Shown here piece by piece: positions 30,359 through 39,752 of a DNA stretch of 64,000 nucleotides. Made by a program: the position numbers and the translations under genes. Positions within the stretch are counted from its first letter, which is position 1. Each line of letters begins with the position of its first letter. The DNA is from Sphingomonas sp. LaA6.9 (GTDB taxonomy: Bacteria; Pseudomonadota; Alphaproteobacteria; Sphingomonadales; Sphingomonadaceae), in NCBI RefSeq assembly GCF_022601895.1, contig NZ_JAKVIO010000012.1:26356-90355 (forward strand). Reading direction: 5' to 3'. The notes under the pieces are model-generated. The model made no database searches. It was given only the letters and a program-made list of their open reading frames with translations, and was not told the DNA's origin.

Positions 30359-30474
30359 TCCGCTCATCCTGAGGAGCCGTTGAGCTTGCCGAAACGGCGT
30401 CTCGAAGGACGCAACGCGCATGATCCTTCGAGACGAGGCTTCGCCGGGCTCAGCCTCTCCTCAGGATGAGCGGA
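30359..30474. repeat. Dispersed palindrome, family 1, full copy
   Basis: Both arms are complete: TCCGCTCATCCTGAGGAGCC at the left end, CTCTCCTCAGGATGAGCGGA at the right end, and CTCGAAGGA/TCCTTCGAG flanking a short loop. It lies between the divergent murI and plsY genes. The loop is about 20 bp and holds no gene. Confidence 0.9.
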
Positions 30475-30607
30475 CCGGTGGAAGATAGCGCGCTACTCGA
30501 TTGTCCGTCCGTTGCGCAATCTGCAGCAGGTCATTGACGCGGATTGTTGCGGGGACGCGATAATCGACTATGTTCCGCCCTCGACTAAGAAGGCGGTGGA
30601 CGCGACT

Positions 30608-31225
30608 GTGATTGGGGCACCCTGGATCGCGCCGGCAACGGCACTTATTTTGGGCTATCTGCTGGGGAGCATCCCGTTCGGGCTTGTCCTGACGCGGATG
30701 ACGGGCGCAGGCGATCTGCGTTCGATCGGATCGGGCAATATCGGCGCGACCAATGTGCTCCGGACGGGGCGCAAGGGCCTGGCCGCGGCAACGCTGCTGC
30801 TCGACGCCGCCAAGGGCGCGGTCGCCGTGCTGCTGGGCGAAGCGTTGATCGGCGGTGGCGGCGCGCTCGCTGCGGTCGGCGTTTTCTTCGGACATTTATA
30901 TCCGGTCTGGCTCAGGTTCAGGGGCGGCAAGGGCGTTGCCACCTTGTTTGGCATCGCGCTCGCGTCCAACCTGATGTGCGGCCTCCTGTTTGCCGCGGTC
31001 TGGATCGGGGCGCTGGTGATTACACGGACATCCTCGCTTGGCGGCATGAGCGCGGCGATCGCGCTGCCCGTCGCGGCCGCCGCGATAGGACGCTTCGATC
31101 TGGTCGTGCTGTTCCTGATCTTCACGCTGATGGTGCTGTGGAAGCACCGCGAGAATATCGGCCGGCTGCTCGCGGGGACCGAACCCAGGATCGGTGGAAG
31201 CAAGGATCCCGGCAAGGGTGAGTGA
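30608..31225 (+). CDS. plsY: Glycerol-3-phosphate acyltransferase PlsY
   Basis: This membrane enzyme uses acyl-phosphate to acylate glycerol-3-phosphate, giving lysophosphatidate for phospholipid synthesis. Family motifs are GSIPFGLVLTR, GSGNIGATNVLRTGRKGLA, GHLYPVWLRFRGGKGVAT and a C-terminal LWKHRENIGRLLAGTEPRIG. The frame is open from 30512, but the GTG at 30608 gives 205 residues, matching the family, with GGTGGA upstream; GTG 30596 is another candidate. It overlaps dprA. Confidence 0.95.
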   Translation: MIGAPWIAPATALILGYLLGSIPFGLVLTRMTGAGDLRSIGSGNIGATNVLRTGRKGLAAATLLLDAAKGAVAVLLGEALIGGGGALAAVGVFFGHLYPVWLRFRGGKGVATLFGIALASNLMCGLLFAAVWIGALVITRTSSLGGMSAAIALPVAAAAIGRFDLVVLFLIFTLMVLWKHRENIGRLLAGTEPRIGGSKDPGKGE

Positions 31226-32330
31226 ACGCGCCGCAGCGACGCAGTCGGACGAAGACAGGCTCGCACGGCTGCGGCTCATCCGCTCGGCCAATATCGGCCC
31301 GGTAACCTATGCACAGCTGATCGCGCGGTTCGGCACGGCACAGGCTGCGCTCGACGCCATCCCGCAGCTTGCCGCGCGCGGCGGAGGACGTGCCCCGCGC
31401 ATCGCCGACATCGCCCGCGTCGCCGAGGAGATCTGCGCCGTAGATAGGCTGGGCGCACGCTATCTGTTCCGCGGGCAGGGGCTCTATCCGCGACTGCTGA
31501 ACGAACTGGAGGATGCGCCGCCCGCGCTGATCGTTCGCGGCAATACTGCGTTGCTCGAGCGCCCGGCGATCGCCATCGTGGGCGCGCGCAACGCGTCGGC
31601 GGCGGCCTGCCGCTTCGCGCGCCAACTCGCGCAGGCACTGGGCGCGGAGGGCGTGCTGGTGGTATCCGGACTGGCGCGCGGCATCGATACGTCGGCGCAT
31701 GTCGGATCGCTCGGCACAGGCACTGCGGGCGTGATTGCGAGCGGGATCGACATCGCATTCCCGCCCGAAAATGCCCGGTTGCAGGAGCAGATTGCACAGG
31801 ACGGGCTGCTGATCGCCGAACAGCCGCCGGGGCGCGAGCCACTGGCGCGGCATTTCCCGTCGCGCAACCGCATCATCGCAGGGCTTGCGCTGGGGACCGT
31901 GGTGGTCGAGGCGGCGCCGCGTTCGGGATCGCTCATCACCGCGCGGCTCGCCAACGAAGCCGGACGCGAGGTGATGGCGGTGCCCGGATCGCCGCTCGAC
32001 CCTCGGGCGCAGGGCTGCAACCTGCTGATCCGCGACGGTGCGACGCTGATCCAGTCGGCCGCCGATGTGATCGAGGCCGTGCGCCCGATCGGCGGGGGCT
32101 TCGTGGCGCAGGGCGCGCGCGATTATGACGGGCCTCCGGTCGATTACGATGCGGGAGAGGGCGAAAGGCGCATCGTGCTGCGCCTGCTGGGCGCTGCGCC
32201 GGTCAGCGTCGACGAGATCATCCGCCAGTCCGAATTGGCGCCAGCGATCGTCCAGACGGTATTGCTCGAACTGGAACTTGCCGGACGCCTCGAGCGTCAT
32301 GCAGGAGGCCGCGTGAGCATCATCGCCTGA
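31218..32330 (+). CDS. dprA: DNA-processing protein DprA
   Basis: DprA loads RecA on incoming single-stranded DNA during natural transformation. The roughly 370-residue product has a SAM-like N-terminal domain (RLARLRLIRSANIGPVTYAQL), the Rossmann core (AIVGARNAS, VSGLARGIDTSAH, FPSRNRIIAGLALGTVVVEA, SGSLITARLANEAGREVMAVPG) and a C-terminal winged helix (RRIVLRLLGAAPVSVDEII). The GTG at 31218 overlaps the plsY stop; a GTG at 31194 is the alternative. The plsY-dprA-topA order is conserved in related genomes. Together with comM/yifB at 60065 it shows that transformation genes are present in the window. Confidence 0.96.
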   Translation: MSERAAATQSDEDRLARLRLIRSANIGPVTYAQLIARFGTAQAALDAIPQLAARGGGRAPRIADIARVAEEICAVDRLGARYLFRGQGLYPRLLNELEDAPPALIVRGNTALLERPAIAIVGARNASAAACRFARQLAQALGAEGVLVVSGLARGIDTSAHVGSLGTGTAGVIASGIDIAFPPENARLQEQIAQDGLLIAEQPPGREPLARHFPSRNRIIAGLALGTVVVEAAPRSGSLITARLANEAGREVMAVPGSPLDPRAQGCNLLIRDGATLIQSAADVIEAVRPIGGGFVAQGARDYDGPPVDYDAGEGERRIVLRLLGAAPVSVDEIIRQSELAPAIVQTVLLELELAGRLERHAGGRVSIIA

Positions 32331-32403
32331 TTGCCTCTTGACGCCTGCCCCACTACCTCACCAGCCTCACGCGTATACGCGAACAGGGATCAGAACCACT
32401 TCC

Positions 32404-34968
32404 ATGCAGCTTGTCATCGTCGAATCGCCCGCCAAGGCGAAGACCATCGAAAAATATCTGGGTGGCGATTTTCGCGTGCTCGCCTCCTATGGCCATATCC
32501 GCGACCTGCCGCCCAAGGACGGATCGGTGGACCCCGATGAGGGGTTCGCGATGCAGTGGGAGAATTATGCGGACAAGGGCAAGCAGCTCAAGGCCATCGC
32601 CGATGAGGCCAAGAAGGCCGACCGCCTGATCCTCGCGACCGACCCTGATCGCGAGGGCGAGGCAATCTCATGGCATGTGCAGGAAGTGCTGCGCGCGAAA
32701 AAGGCGCTGCCGCAAAAGGTTGACCGGGTCACCTTCAACGCGATCACCAAGGCTGCGGTGACCGACGCGATGAAGGCGCCGCGCGCGCTCGACGAGGACC
32801 TGATCGACGCATATCGGGCGCGCCGCGCGCTTGACTATCTGGTTGGTTTCACACTCTCGCCCGTGCTGTGGCGCAAGCTGCCCGGCGCGAAATCGGCGGG
32901 CCGCGTGCAGTCGGTCGCGCTGCGCCTGGTCGTCGACCGCGAACGCGAGATCGAACTGTTCCGCCCACAGGAATACTGGTCGGTCTTTGCCGATATGGAG
33001 CATGACGGCACGGGCTTCATCGCACGGCTGGTGCGCTTTCAGGGCGAGAAGATCGACCGGCTGACGATCGGCAATGCGGGCGACGCCGAGAAGGCCAAGG
33101 CGGCGGTCGAGGCCGGGCGCTTCAGCGTCGCTTCGGTCGAAACCAAGCCGCTCACGCGCAATCCGCCGCCGCCCTTCACCACCTCCACGCTGCAGCAGGA
33201 GGCCGCGCGCAAGCTCGGATTCTCGGCGAGCCACACGATGCGCGTGGCACAGGGGCTCTACGAGGACGGCGCGATCACCTATATGCGTACCGACGGCGTC
33301 CAGATGGACGGCAGCGCGATCTCCGCCGCACGCAAGGCAGTCGTCGACCGCTATGACGGCGGCTATGTCCCCGACAAGCCGCGCCAGTACACCACCAAGG
33401 CCAAGAATGCGCAGGAAGCGCACGAGGCGATCCGGCCGACCGATTTCTCGAAGGACAAGGCGGGTTCGGGCGACCATGCGCGGCTCTATGACCTGATCTG
33501 GAAGCGCGCGCTGGCAAGCCAGATGGCGTCGGCGCGGCTCGAGCGCACCACGGTCGAGATGACCGACGGCACCGGGCAGACCGCACTGCGCGCCACCGGC
33601 CAGGTCGTGCTCTTTCCCGGTTTCCTCGCGCTCTACGAGGAAGGCCGCGACGATGCCGAGGACGAGGACAGCCGCCGCCTGCCGCGTCTTGCCGAGGGCG
33701 ATGCCCCCGCGAAGAAGGCGGTGCATTCCGAACAGCATTTCACCCAGCCGCCGCCCCGCTTCTCCGAGGCGAGCCTCGTCAAGAAGATGGAGGAACTGGG
33801 GATCGGGCGGCCGTCTACCTATGCGTCGACGCTGCAGACATTGAAGGACCGCAACTACGTCCGCATCGAGAAGAACCGCTTCTTCGCCGAGGAGAGCGGG
33901 CGGCTGGTGACGGCCTTCCTCGAACGCTTCTTCGAGCGCTATGTGAGCTATGACTACACCGCCGGCCTCGAGGAAGAACTCGACGAGATTTCGGGCGGCC
34001 GCGCGCAGTGGCAGGCGGTGCTCGAAGCGTTCTGGAAGGACTTCAAGCCCAAGACCGCGCAGGTCATGGAGCAGAAGCCGTCGGACATCACCGCGGCGCT
34101 CGATACCTTCCTCGAGCCCTTCCTGTTCCCCGATAAGGGCGACGGCAGCGATCCGCGGCTCTGCCCCAATTGCGGCGAGGGCCGGCTGGGCTTGCGCGGC
34201 GGACGCTTCGGCGCGTTCGTGGCGTGCTCCAACTATCCCGAGTGCAAATATACGCGTCGCTTCGCGCAGGGCGGCGGCGAGGGCGCAGAGAATGGCGATG
34301 CGGGCCCGGTCGAACTGGGCGAGGACCCGGTGACGGGCGAGAAGGTGACGCAGCGCTCGGGTCGTTTCGGGCCATATATCCAGCTGGGCGACGGCAAGGA
34401 TGCCAAGCGCGCCTCGATCCCCAAGGATGTGCCCGGCGAGGACTTCGGGCTCGAATGGGCGCTCAAGCTGCTGTCGCTGCCGCGCACGATCGGCGATCAC
34501 CCCGAGACCGCCAAGCCGATCACCGCGAGCATCGGACGCTACGGCCCCTATCTGGCGCATGACGGCAAATATGCGCGGCTGACCTCGACCGCGGAAGTGT
34601 TCGAGACGGGCATGAACGCCGCGGTCGTGAAGCTCGCCGAGGCCGCCAGCGGCGGCGGACGCCGTCAGGGCTCGCGCGAGCCGCTGAAGGTGCTGGGCGC
34701 GCATCCGCGTACCGAGCTCGAGATCAAGCTGATGGAAGGCCGCTTCGGCCCCTATGTCACCGATGGGACGACCAACGCGACCTTGCCCAAGACACTTGCG
34801 CCGGACCAGTTGACGCTGGAAGAGGCGGCGCAACTGATCGACGACCGCGCGGCGAAGGGACCGGCCAAGGGCAAGAAGAAGCCCGCGGCGAAGAAGGCCG
34901 CGCCCAAGAAGGCACCGGCCAAGAAGGCGGCTCCGAAAAAGGCGGCGGCAAAGAAGAAGGCGGAGTGA
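32404..34968 (+). CDS. topA: DNA topoisomerase I
   Basis: This type IA topoisomerase relaxes negative supercoils. The 854-residue protein starts MQLVIVESPAKAKTI (Toprim domain, with DPDREGEAISWH), has the active tyrosine Y293 in ITYMRTDG, and a zinc ribbon near residues 580-620 (CPNCGEGRLGLRGGRFGAFVACSNYPECKY). Two further topoisomerase C-terminal repeats (RFGPYIQLGDGKD, RYGPYLAHDGKYARL) follow. The end is a low-complexity lysine/alanine/proline tail of about 30 residues, likely binding DNA. The ATG at 32404 is the family start; the frame opens slightly upstream. Confidence 0.98.
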   Translation: MQLVIVESPAKAKTIEKYLGGDFRVLASYGHIRDLPPKDGSVDPDEGFAMQWENYADKGKQLKAIADEAKKADRLILATDPDREGEAISWHVQEVLRAKKALPQKVDRVTFNAITKAAVTDAMKAPRALDEDLIDAYRARRALDYLVGFTLSPVLWRKLPGAKSAGRVQSVALRLVVDREREIELFRPQEYWSVFADMEHDGTGFIARLVRFQGEKIDRLTIGNAGDAEKAKAAVEAGRFSVASVETKPLTRNPPPPFTTSTLQQEAARKLGFSASHTMRVAQGLYEDGAITYMRTDGVQMDGSAISAARKAVVDRYDGGYVPDKPRQYTTKAKNAQEAHEAIRPTDFSKDKAGSGDHARLYDLIWKRALASQMASARLERTTVEMTDGTGQTALRATGQVVLFPGFLALYEEGRDDAEDEDSRRLPRLAEGDAPAKKAVHSEQHFTQPPPRFSEASLVKKMEELGIGRPSTYASTLQTLKDRNYVRIEKNRFFAEESGRLVTAFLERFFERYVSYDYTAGLEEELDEISGGRAQWQAVLEAFWKDFKPKTAQVMEQKPSDITAALDTFLEPFLFPDKGDGSDPRLCPNCGEGRLGLRGGRFGAFVACSNYPECKYTRRFAQGGGEGAENGDAGPVELGEDPVTGEKVTQRSGRFGPYIQLGDGKDAKRASIPKDVPGEDFGLEWALKLLSLPRTIGDHPETAKPITASIGRYGPYLAHDGKYARLTSTAEVFETGMNAAVVKLAEAASGGGRRQGSREPLKVLGAHPRTELEIKLMEGRFGPYVTDGTTNATLPKTLAPDQLTLEEAAQLIDDRAAKGPAKGKKKPAAKKAAPKKAPAKKAAPKKAAAKKKAE

Positions 34969-34990
34969 CCGGGACGGCGGGCTGGGGCGC

Positions 34991-35353
34991 TTAAAGCGTC
35001 ACCAGCCTGTCGTCGCCGAGCGATGAGAGCAGGCTGACGAGCCCGCCGGCCTCGATATTAGGGCCAAGCGCGCCGGCGTCGAGCGAGGCCAGCGCGAGGC
35101 CCGTCTGGCAGACGATCAGTCGTACGCTGAGGGCGCGCACCTCCTCAATGAGCTGCGCGAGTGTGGGCAAGCCGCCTGCCGCGTAACGCGCATCGTCGGG
35201 GCAATCATGCGGCGGGGCTGCGAGCGCGACCGCGTCGGCGTGGAGATAGACGCGCGTCGGTGCACTGGTGGCGGCGCTTGCGGCCGCGATCGAAAGCGCG
35301 GCGTGGAAGCGCGTCGGATCTGCGCTTGTGACGATGATGGTCAGTCCCGGCAT
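34991..35353 (-). CDS. DsrE-family protein
   Basis: This 120-residue single-domain protein of the DsrE/peroxiredoxin-like fold opens with LTIIVTSADPTRFHAALSIAAA and ends with a conserved VRLIVCQTGLALASLD block. Cysteine C82 sits where DsrE proteins carry the persulfide-forming residue; C51 is another. The family handles sulfane sulfur or acts as small accessory proteins. It overlaps the end of the preceding moeB-like gene by 13 bp, so the two are probably co-translated, which fits a sulfur-transfer role. That role is inference. Confidence 0.82.
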   Translation of the reverse strand: MPGLTIIVTSADPTRFHAALSIAAASAATSAPTRVYLHADAVALAAPPHDCPDDARYAAGGLPTLAQLIEEVRALSVRLIVCQTGLALASLDAGALGPNIEAGGLVSLLSSLGDDRLVTL

Positions 35354-36093
35354 GCTGGACACCCCGGATCCTTGGGCAGCGCCAGCGTGCGGAAGCGGAA
35401 CGACAGCGCGTCGACGAGCAGCAGCTTGCCTGCATTGTCTTCGCCAAAACCGGTGATCACCCGGATCGCCTCCAGCGCGGCGAGGCTTCCCATCACGCCC
35501 GTGAGCGCACCGAGCACGCCCTGATCGGCGCATGACACATCGGGGCGGTCGGGATCATGGCCGACGAAGCAGCGATAGCAGGGCTTGTCCGGTTCCCAGC
35601 CGCGATAGGTGGCGAGCTGTCCCTCGAACTGGCCGACGGCGGCGGAGACGAGCGGGATGCGGAGTTTCAGCGTGGCATCGGCGACCGCGAGCCGCGTGCT
35701 GAAATTGTCGCAGCCGTCGAGCACGACATCGGCGCCTTCGAGCAGCACCGCCGCATTGTCGGCGGTGACCCGCTCCTGCCTGAGCGTCAGCGCGACATCG
35801 GGGGTCAGGCGCGCCACCGCATCGGCTGCGGCCTCGATCTTGGGGCGGCCGATATCGGCAGTGCCGAAGAGCGTCTGGCGTTGAAGATTGGAGAGCGACA
35901 CCGCGTCGTCGTCGATCAGCGTCAGCCGCCCGACGCCCGCAGCGGCGAGATACTGGATCGCGGGCGAGCCGATCCCGCCCGCGCCGATCAGTACGGCATG
36001 GCTGGCAAGCAGGCTTGCCTGACCCTGCCCGCCAATCTCCTTGAGGATTATGTGGCGGGCGTAGCGGTCGAGCTGGGTGTCGGAAAGGTCCAC
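35341..36093 (-). CDS. moeB: ThiF/MoeB-type adenylyltransferase
   Basis: This E1-like enzyme adenylates the C-terminal glycine of a sulfur-carrier protein such as MoaD or ThiS. The 250-residue protein has the ATP motif GAGGIGSPAIQYL (38-50), the zinc cysteines C172, C175, C245 and C248, and a candidate transfer cysteine C188 (VSCADQGVLG). It has no rhodanese domain. The GTG start directly abuts the dut stop codon. No moa or thi genes are adjacent, so MoeB against ThiF is unresolved. The overlapping dsrE gene suggests a link to sulfur transfer. Confidence 0.9.
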   Translation of the reverse strand: MDLSDTQLDRYARHIILKEIGGQGQASLLASHAVLIGAGGIGSPAIQYLAAAGVGRLTLIDDDAVSLSNLQRQTLFGTADIGRPKIEAAADAVARLTPDVALTLRQERVTADNAAVLLEGADVVLDGCDNFSTRLAVADATLKLRIPLVSAAVGQFEGQLATYRGWEPDKPCYRCFVGHDPDRPDVSCADQGVLGALTGVMGSLAALEAIRVITGFGEDNAGKLLLVDALSFRFRTLALPKDPGCPACRD

Positions 36094-36549
36094 CTAGGCC
36101 TGAAGCGCGTGAACGCCCGTCGAGCCGAAGCCGCCCGCGCCGCGCGCGGTATCGTCGAGTTCGTCGACCTCGGCGAAGACGGCGCGCTGGACCTTTGCGG
36201 GCACGAGCTGGGCGATGCGTTCGCCGCGCCGGACCTCGAAGGGCTCGCTGCCGTGGTTGATCATGATCACCTTCATCTCACCGCGGTAATCCGCGTCGAT
36301 CGTGCCCGGCGTGTTGGGCATGCTGATCCCGTGCTTGAGCGCAAGGCCCGAGCGCGGACGCACCTGAACCTCATAGCCCTCGGGGATCGCGATCGCGAAG
36401 CCCGTGGCGACCGCATGGCGGCCGCCGGGAGCGAGCGTCACGTTCTCGGCCGAGACGATGTCCATGCCCGCGGCATGTTCGGTGGCATAATGGGGGAGGG
36501 GCAGGCCTTCGCCGTGCGGAAGCCGCTTCAATGCGATCGAGATGGTCAT
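36094..36549 (-). CDS. dut: dUTP diphosphatase
   Basis: It hydrolyses dUTP to dUMP, keeping uracil out of DNA and supplying dTMP synthesis. All five dUTPase motifs are visible in 151 residues: [40 protein letters not shown] and the C-terminal [10 protein letters not shown]. The ATG at 36549 overlaps the doxX stop codon by 4 bp (ATGA). The longer upstream frame is spurious. Confidence 0.98.
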   Translation of the reverse strand: MTISIALKRLPHGEGLPLPHYATEHAAGMDIVSAENVTLAPGGRHAVATGFAIAIPEGYEVQVRPRSGLALKHGISMPNTPGTIDADYRGEMKVIMINHGSEPFEVRRGERIAQLVPAKVQRAVFAEVDELDDTARGAGGFGSTGVHALQA

Positions 36550-36971
36550 TTTCGCCTTTCGAGAATCGTATCGAGGGCATAGCGGCCCGCGCCCTGAGTC
36601 GCAAAGAGCAAGCCGAGCCCGACGAGCACGATCGCGGGCCACCACTCGCGAAAGCTCTGATTCCAGTGGACCATGACGACGCCGACAATGAAGTTGAAGG
36701 CGAGCAGCAGCCCCGCCCAGCGCGTGGTGAGGCCGAGGATCAGTGCGATGCCGATCAGGAACTGCGCATAGACCGAAAGCGGCGCCATGAAATGAGGCGC
36801 GACAAAGCCGCTGGCGGTGAGGAAGCCCGTGAACTCGGCCATGCGCTCGGCGCTGATGATATTGTCCCACACACCGTGGACGAGGAAGGCTCCGGTCAGC
36901 AGGCGGAGCGCGAGCAGCGCGATATCTGTGAAGCGGGCAAGCGGTTCGAGCAGAAGCAGATCGCGTGTCAT
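36546..36971 (-). CDS. DoxX-family membrane protein
   Basis: This 141-residue integral membrane protein has four predicted helices: [19 protein letters not shown] near 20-38, then [32 protein letters not shown] and [14 protein letters not shown]. It fits the DoxX/DUF6766-like group, for which substrate and reaction are not defined; some relatives act with thiol or quinone redox. It is translationally coupled with dut and follows coaBC in the minus-strand run. Function cannot be read from context. Confidence 0.82.
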   Translation of the reverse strand: MTRDLLLLEPLARFTDIALLALRLLTGAFLVHGVWDNIISAERMAEFTGFLTASGFVAPHFMAPLSVYAQFLIGIALILGLTTRWAGLLLAFNFIVGVVMVHWNQSFREWWPAIVLVGLGLLFATQGAGRYALDTILERRK

Positions 36972-36994
36972 TGGTCCTCCCCCTGTTCGCCGCG

Positions 36995-38215
36995 CTATGC
37001 CTCCCGGAGCGCGGCGGCGATGCGCTCGGCGATCTTCATTGCGACGACGTCCTTGGGCTGGTCGTCCCAGCTTTCGACACCGTTACCGGTCACGATATGG
37101 ACGCGGTTGCGGTCGCCGCCCATCACGTCGCCGGATACATCGTTGGCTATGATCCAGTCGGCGTTCTTGCGCGCGCGCTTGGCTTCGGCATGCGCGACCA
37201 CGTCGTTGGTCTCGGCGGCGAAGCCGATGACGAGGCGTGGGCGTCCGTCCGAGCGCGCGAGTGTGGCCAGGATATCGGGATTTTCGGTGAGCGTGAGCGT
37301 CGGCGTACCCTGGCCTTCGACCTTCTTGATCTTGGTGGCCGCGCTGGCCTCGGTGCGCCAGTCGGCGACCGCGGCGACCATCACCGCGGCATCGGCGGGG
37401 AGAGCGGTGTTGACCGCGTCCGCCATCTGGCGCGCGGTCTCGACGTCGATCCGCTCGACGCCCGCGGGGGTGACGAGATCTACGGGCCCCGAGACGAGCG
37501 TGACGCGCGCGCCGAGCATCGCGAGCGCCCCTGCGATGGCGAAGCCCTGCTTCCCCGAGGACCGATTGGCGATGTAGCGCACGGGGTCGATCGGCTCATG
37601 CGTCGGGCCAGCGGTGACGAGGATATGACGTCCCGCGAGCGGCAGCGGAGGTCTGGGCTTTGCGGGGGCCGTGAAGCCGCCGAAATGGGCGCGGATCGCC
37701 TCCATGATCGCCTCGGGCTCGGGAAGGCGGCCGGGGCCGAATTCGCCGCACGCCATCGGACCCTCATCGGGATCCAGCACGATGACACCGTCATCGCGCA
37801 GTCGCTGCACATTGCGCTGCGTGGCGGCGTGGCCCCACATGCGAACGTTCATCGCGGGCACTGCCATCACGGGCTTGTCGGTCGCGAGCAGCAATGTGGC
37901 GGCGAGGCTGTCCGAAATGCCGTTGGCCATTTTGGAGAGCAGGTCTGCGGTGGCGGGGCAGACCACGACGAGATCGGCCTCGCGGCTGAGGCGGATATGC
38001 CCCATCTCGGCCTCGTTCTTGAGGTCCCAGAGACTGGTATGGACGGGCTGCTCTGAAAGCGCGGCGAGCGTCATCGGCGTGATGAACTGCGCGCCGCCAT
38101 CGGTCAGCACGCAGCGTACCGACATGCCGCCCTTGCGGATCAGCCGGATGAGCTCGCACGACTTGTACGCGGCAATGCCGCCGCCGACGATGAGGAGGAT
38201 GCGCTTTCCCATCAT
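36995..38215 (-). CDS. coaBC: Bifunctional phosphopantothenoylcysteine decarboxylase / phosphopantothenate-cysteine ligase
   Basis: It catalyses two consecutive steps of coenzyme A synthesis. Residues 1-180 are the FMN-dependent CoaC domain ([19 protein letters not shown], the PAMNVRMW substrate motif, and [13 protein letters not shown] with the catalytic cysteine). Residues 190-406 are the CTP-dependent CoaB domain ([34 protein letters not shown], and the late [12 protein letters not shown]). The 406-residue length is normal. It follows ubiB with a 4-bp gap. Confidence 0.98.
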   Translation of the reverse strand: MMGKRILLIVGGGIAAYKSCELIRLIRKGGMSVRCVLTDGGAQFITPMTLAALSEQPVHTSLWDLKNEAEMGHIRLSREADLVVVCPATADLLSKMANGISDSLAATLLLATDKPVMAVPAMNVRMWGHAATQRNVQRLRDDGVIVLDPDEGPMACGEFGPGRLPEPEAIMEAIRAHFGGFTAPAKPRPPLPLAGRHILVTAGPTHEPIDPVRYIANRSSGKQGFAIAGALAMLGARVTLVSGPVDLVTPAGVERIDVETARQMADAVNTALPADAAVMVAAVADWRTEASAATKIKKVEGQGTPTLTLTENPDILATLARSDGRPRLVIGFAAETNDVVAHAEAKRARKNADWIIANDVSGDVMGGDRNRVHIVTGNGVESWDDQPKDVVAMKIAERIAAALREA

Positions 38216-38219
38216 AGGT

Positions 38220-39752
38220 TTATCCTAGGAAGAACATCGCCGCCGCGCCAGCCGCTGCCGCCAGCACCGCGACGACCGCGTAGCGCCAGCCGCCGCCGAT
38301 GCGGATGACCTCGATCTCCTTGAGCGGCGGAGAGGGGGGCGCGGCGCCCAAGGGCGGAAATTCGGCCTCGATGCGGCGGATGAGATCGGGCAGGCGGCGC
38401 AGCGTGCGAAAATCCATGATCAGCCGGTCGGCGACCGCGGCCTCGGGGCCGAGTTCGGTGCGCATCCATTCCTGGACGAAGGGACCCGAGGTTTCCCACA
38501 TGTTGATGTCGGGATCGAGCGAGTGCGCGACGCCCTCGACCATCACCATCGTCTTCTGCAACAGCAGCAGATGCGGCTGGGTCTGCATGTCGAAATCGCG
38601 CGTGATCGCGAAAAGGCCGTCGAGCATCTGGCCGATCGACACGTCCTTCACCGGCAGGCCGCGAATGGGCTCGCCAACAGCGCGCAGCGCGGTGGTGAAC
38701 TCGTCGACATTGTGGTGCGCAGGGACGTACTGCGCCTCGAAATGGATTTCGGCGACGCGGCGATAATTGGCCGTCAGCAGCCCGTAGAGGATCTCGGCGA
38801 GCCAGACGCGCGCCTGGCGGTTGATCCGCCCCATGATGCCGAAGTCGATCGCGCCGATATCGCCATTGGGCAGGACGAACAGATTGCCCTGATGAAGATC
38901 GGCGTGGAAAAAGCCTTCCGAGATCGCCTGACGCAAAAAGGCGCGGACGAGACGGCCCGCGATCGCCTTGGGATCATGGCCCGCCGCGATCAGATCCTCG
39001 CGCTTTGAAAGCTTGATGCCGTCGAGCCATTCGAGCGTCATCACGCGCCGCGCGGTGCGCTGCCAGTCGATCGAGGGGACGTGATAGCCGGGTTCGGCCT
39101 CCATCGCCTCGGCGAGTTCGGAGGCGGATGCGGCCTCGCGGCGGAGATCGAGCTCGCGCAGCGTCCATTGGCGGAAGGTCGCGATGACGAGGCGCGGGCG
39201 CAGCCGGGCGAGTTCGCCGCCGATCGCCTCGGCCTGCGCCGCTGCCCATTCATAGGTCTCCAGCGCCTCGGCGAACTCTTCCTCGATACCGGGACGCAGC
39301 ACCTTCACCGCGACGGTGCGGCCGTCGAGCGTAACCGCCTTGTGGACCTGTGCGATCGACGCGGCGCCGACGGGCTCGGGGTCGATGCTCTCGAACAGCG
39401 CCTCGATCGGCTTGCCGAGCGATTCCTCGATACTGTGGCGGATCAGTTCGAAGGGGGCGGGGGGCAGCGCATCCTGAAGCCTGAGCAGGTCCTGCGCGGC
39501 ATGCTCGCCGACGAGATCGGGGCGCGTCGCGAGCGACTGACCCAGCTTGATCGCGGCGGGGCCGATCGCCTGGAAGGCTTCCGAATAATTGGGCTGCTTC
39601 GGCACGCGCGCGCCGAAGCGGGCGAGACGCATCAGGCGACGTACGCGGGGCGGGGTCAGCGGATCGCGCTCGATCCCGCGCAACGCGCCGTGGCGCGCCA
39701 GAGTGCGGCCCCATTTGAGCAGACGCCAGGTGTGGACGACGGGGTGTGTCAA
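38220..39752 (-). CDS. ubiB: Ubiquinone biosynthesis protein UbiB
   Basis: This ADCK/ABC1 atypical kinase-like ATPase is required for ubiquinone synthesis at the membrane. The 510-residue protein has the KxGQ motif (AAIKLGQSLATRPD), the alanine-rich loop (VGAASIAQVHKA), HADLHQGNLFVL and the DFG equivalent GAIDFGIMG. Two hydrophobic helices follow at the C-terminus (WRYAVVAVLAAAAGAAAMFFLG). Its start overlaps the ubiE stop by 4 bp, giving a ubiE-ubiB-coaBC transcription unit. Confidence 0.97.
   Translation of the reverse strand: MTHPVVHTWRLLKWGRTLARHGALRGIERDPLTPPRVRRLMRLARFGARVPKQPNYSEAFQAIGPAAIKLGQSLATRPDLVGEHAAQDLLRLQDALPPAPFELIRHSIEESLGKPIEALFESIDPEPVGAASIAQVHKAVTLDGRTVAVKVLRPGIEEEFAEALETYEWAAAQAEAIGGELARLRPRLVIATFRQWTLRELDLRREAASASELAEAMEAEPGYHVPSIDWQRTARRVMTLEWLDGIKLSKREDLIAAGHDPKAIAGRLVRAFLRQAISEGFFHADLHQGNLFVLPNGDIGAIDFGIMGRINRQARVWLAEILYGLLTANYRRVAEIHFEAQYVPAHHNVDEFTTALRAVGEPIRGLPVKDVSIGQMLDGLFAITRDFDMQTQPHLLLLQKTMVMVEGVAHSLDPDINMWETSGPFVQEWMRTELGPEAAVADRLIMDFRTLRRLPDLIRRIEAEFPPLGAAPPSPPLKEIEVIRIGGGWRYAVVAVLAAAAGAAAMFFLG

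Noticed and set aside
32668..34833. 721-codon minus-strand frame opposite topA
   Set aside because: It is a complement shadow of topA caused by high GC, with no domain recognisable.
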